Origin: Candidatus Kaiserbacteria bacterium RIFCSPLOWO2_01_FULL_54_20
GTDB taxonomy: Bacteria; Patescibacteriota; Minisyncoccia; Phycocordibacterales; UBA2100
Assembly (NCBI GenBank): GCA_001783355.1
Contig: MFMA01000030.1
Coordinates: forward strand, 1 to 5,372
DNA: 5,372 nt
Reading direction: 5' to 3'
A program made the position numbers and the translations under genes. Below are positions 1-3,000 of the stretch, piece by piece. Numbering within the stretch: the first letter of the stretch is position 1; every line of letters starts with the position of its first letter. The notes beneath the pieces are model-generated. The model did no database searches and was not told the origin of the DNA. It saw nothing but the letters and a program-made list of their open reading frames with translations.

Positions 1-47
1 ACGCTCAACTTTGACCCCGGTGCCGTTTCCCCGATGCCGACGTTGCC
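1..47 (-). repeat. Third, partial copy of the GNVGIGETAP repeat at the window edge
   Basis: All 47 bases match 946-992. It encodes GNVGIGETAPGSKLS and continues beyond the window, so the array extends downstream in the gene. Confidence 0.88.
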
Positions 48-3000
48 TTCGATTATTAATCCTCCCGTTGGTGCCGCCGTGGTGTTGTATCCGCTGCCGA
101 AGCTTCCGCCCCCGCTCACGCTCAACTTTGACCCTGGTGCCGTTTCCCCGATGCCGACGTTACCGGTTGTTGGTTTAACTACGAAGTACGCAGGGTTAGC
201 CGCTTCTTGTATGTAGAAGGTCTGGCCGGTGATATTTGCAAGTCCAACATTCCAGGTATTTGCAGTTTGGATAGTTTTTAAATGCAAACCCGCATCATTC
301 GTGCCTGTGCTCTCAAGTCTCAAAAATGTCCCGTTAGCCGTATCGAGAGCGCCGGAACCCTTTATATGTACGACATCAGATGGCGCAACAGTCCCGATAC
401 CGACAGAACCGCTGCCCTGCTGCAAGACAAATTGCGAGGAGCCGATGGTGAACCCTTGGCCTGCGGCGATGGTGGTGGTGCCTGTCGTGCCGGTGAGCGA
501 AAGCGGCGAGGAGAAGATGTTCGAGCCCGAGAAGGTGTTGTTGTCGGCGAGGAGTGTTGAAGAAGCAAAGGTCCAGGTCGAGGTGGAGAAGGTGTAGAGT
601 GCTCCCGTCGAGTCGGCTGCGAGCGCACCCGAGGTGTAGTTGGTGAGTTGGACTGTGGAGGTGGCCAAGAGCGCACCCGCGAAGTACGAGCTGCCGACGA
701 CCGAGAGTTTGGAGGCCGGAGTGGTCGTCCCGATGCCGACGTTGCCGTTATTTAATACCGTCATTAAACTTGTACTCGCCGAGTTCGTCAGCTCAAACAT
801 TGAAGTTGCCCCTGTGCCTGCCCCCCACACCGACAGCTTGCTGTACGGAGTGGTCGTCCCAATGCCGACGTTGCCTTGAATTATTAACCCTCCTGTCGGT
901 GCCGCCGTGGTGTCGTATCCGCTGCCGAAGCTTCCGCCTCCGCTCACGCTCAACTTTGACCCCGGTGCCGTTTCCCCGATGCCGACGTTGCCTGAACCCA
1001 AGACTGTCAGTTTTGCTGTACCGCCAGTATTTATAGTTGTTGTTAGTCCGTCTATTATAGTCGGAAGATACGCTGCTCCAGTACGGTCATAGGTTAGAAA
1101 ATATCCGGCACCACCAAGATAAAAGACTTCAGGCCCCGCACCTGTTGGCGTTACATTGCCAGTTACTTTTAAACCGCCAACGGAACTGACGTTGGCGCCG
1201 AAAGTGGCATTGCCATTATGTGCTATCGTTAATGCATCTATTGACGTGCCGTAGTTATCGGCCAGACTGGTTGTTATCAAGTTTCCACTTGTATCGACGC
1301 GGGTATAAAAACCTTTTAGGTCTGTTCCTGCGCCGAAATTCCAAAACCACAATTCAGGCGATACGGTGCTTGAGATTATCGCCCGCGCTGAGCCGACATT
1401 GTCCAGCTGAAATGCTTTCGGCGTAGTGCCACCAATCAATCCATTCCCCAGAGAATTCGGTGATGTCGTTCCTATTCCGACGTGTCCACTGCCCTGCTGC
1501 AAGACGAACTGAGAGCCGCCGATGGTGAAGCCCTGGCCGCTTGCGATTGTCGTTGTTCCTGTTGTTCCTGTGATTGCCAAGAAGCCCGTCGTCGTAGCAC
1601 CACCGCTAATAGTCAACCCACCCGCCTGCGTACCATCGCCGATTGTTGAACTCGCGGAGGCGAGGAGATTGGAGAGGTAGGTGTTGTGCGCCACGATGCC
1701 GTTGGCGACGAAGTTGTGGGTGCCTTCCACCTCGATGTCGTACACTTGCTCGGCTGGCTTCTCTTCTATCTTGACAACACGTTCCCACGCTGGCGTATTG
1801 CCGTATGCGACCGCTATTTCTTGCCCTACCGTAAGCTCGGATGCGCGTGTCCACACCCCCTTCTTGACAAATTCATCTGCAGGGAATATACTTGTGATAT
1901 TGGAAAGCGCTTGATGGCTCTCGAAACCGGACTCCTTTGTGAGCGGGGATGAAGCTGAAATGGCGCTTTCCTTGTTTTTGAGCATATCCTGGAGCGTCGC
2001 GGCATAGTCCGCGGCTTTTTTGTTTATATACACGCCATACGCGGCATGGTGAGCGAGTGACTTCTTTCCCACTCGGTTGAACGACAACATGATGCGCGGA
2101 AAGGCGCTACGCACGATGCGCGCTATCACGTCGTCGTGACCATAGTAATCCAAGTCGACCACCAGCTCGTGTACGCGAGAATCCATACGCTTTAGCGCTT
2201 CGACAATGCCTGCAGCATAGACAGCGGGCGCAAATTCGCGCGGATAGCGGGCGCGGATTGAGTCGCGGAGTGCCTGCTTTATCTTGCGCGATATCTCGAT
2301 GGTAAACGAGTGCTCGTCGTTAGCGATTGCAACGACGGTATCGCGATTAAAATCCTCGATTTTGATTGAAATATCTACCTCAAATCTATACAGTTTTTGC
2401 GTACGGGAGGCTCTCTTCTTACGGTACTCCTTCGGCCGAACGAGATACGGGTGTACGGCTGTCGTGTCGATTTCCTTTCCCGATTGTGTAGTAATGCGAA
2501 CGAGCGGCTGGATGCCGGTGTCCACGAGTCCGTTGACGCGGCTCCAGGTAAACTCGCCCGTCTTCTGGTCGAGCGTTTGTACCTCGTCGCCCTCCTCAAT
2601 GTCTTTTATCATCGGCTCATCGTAGATGTATCCCTCCTCGTCGGCCTCATCCTCCTCGCCCTTTTTCGCCTTTCTGCGGCGGCGCAGGCGCGTGTCCGCC
2701 GTGACGCAATGCCCCGAGACCGTGAGCGCGGTGGAGGATGCGTAGGGGAAGGTGTTGGCGCCGGTCGCGGTACTCGTAAACGCGCCGGTCGCCGTAATCG
2801 AACCATCGTCCAAGACCTTGAATATCGGCGTGTTGGCACTGTTGGCAAGCAGGAAGTTAACTCCCGTCCCCGTCCCCGCGCCCGTAACCGACAGCTTGCC
2901 CCACGGCGTCGAGGTGCCCACTCCGATATTCCCCGTCGCCGCTGTTGCGCCCGTGCCGACCGAGTTGGAGAACAGCAAGTTGCCGATGTTGAGTTGGTTG

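Noticed and set aside
1..992. CRISPR-like or regulatory repeats from the regularly recurring GCCGACGTTGCC motif
   Set aside because: The motif recurs because the protein repeats GNVGIG; spacing is irregular and the repeats are coding, so it is an amino-acid repeat and not a CRISPR array.
1986..2385. LAGLIDADG or HNH homing endonuclease in intein B
   Set aside because: I looked for the two LAGLIDADG-type helices and for an HNH or GIY-YIG pattern and saw none; only an unassigned alpha/beta domain is supported.
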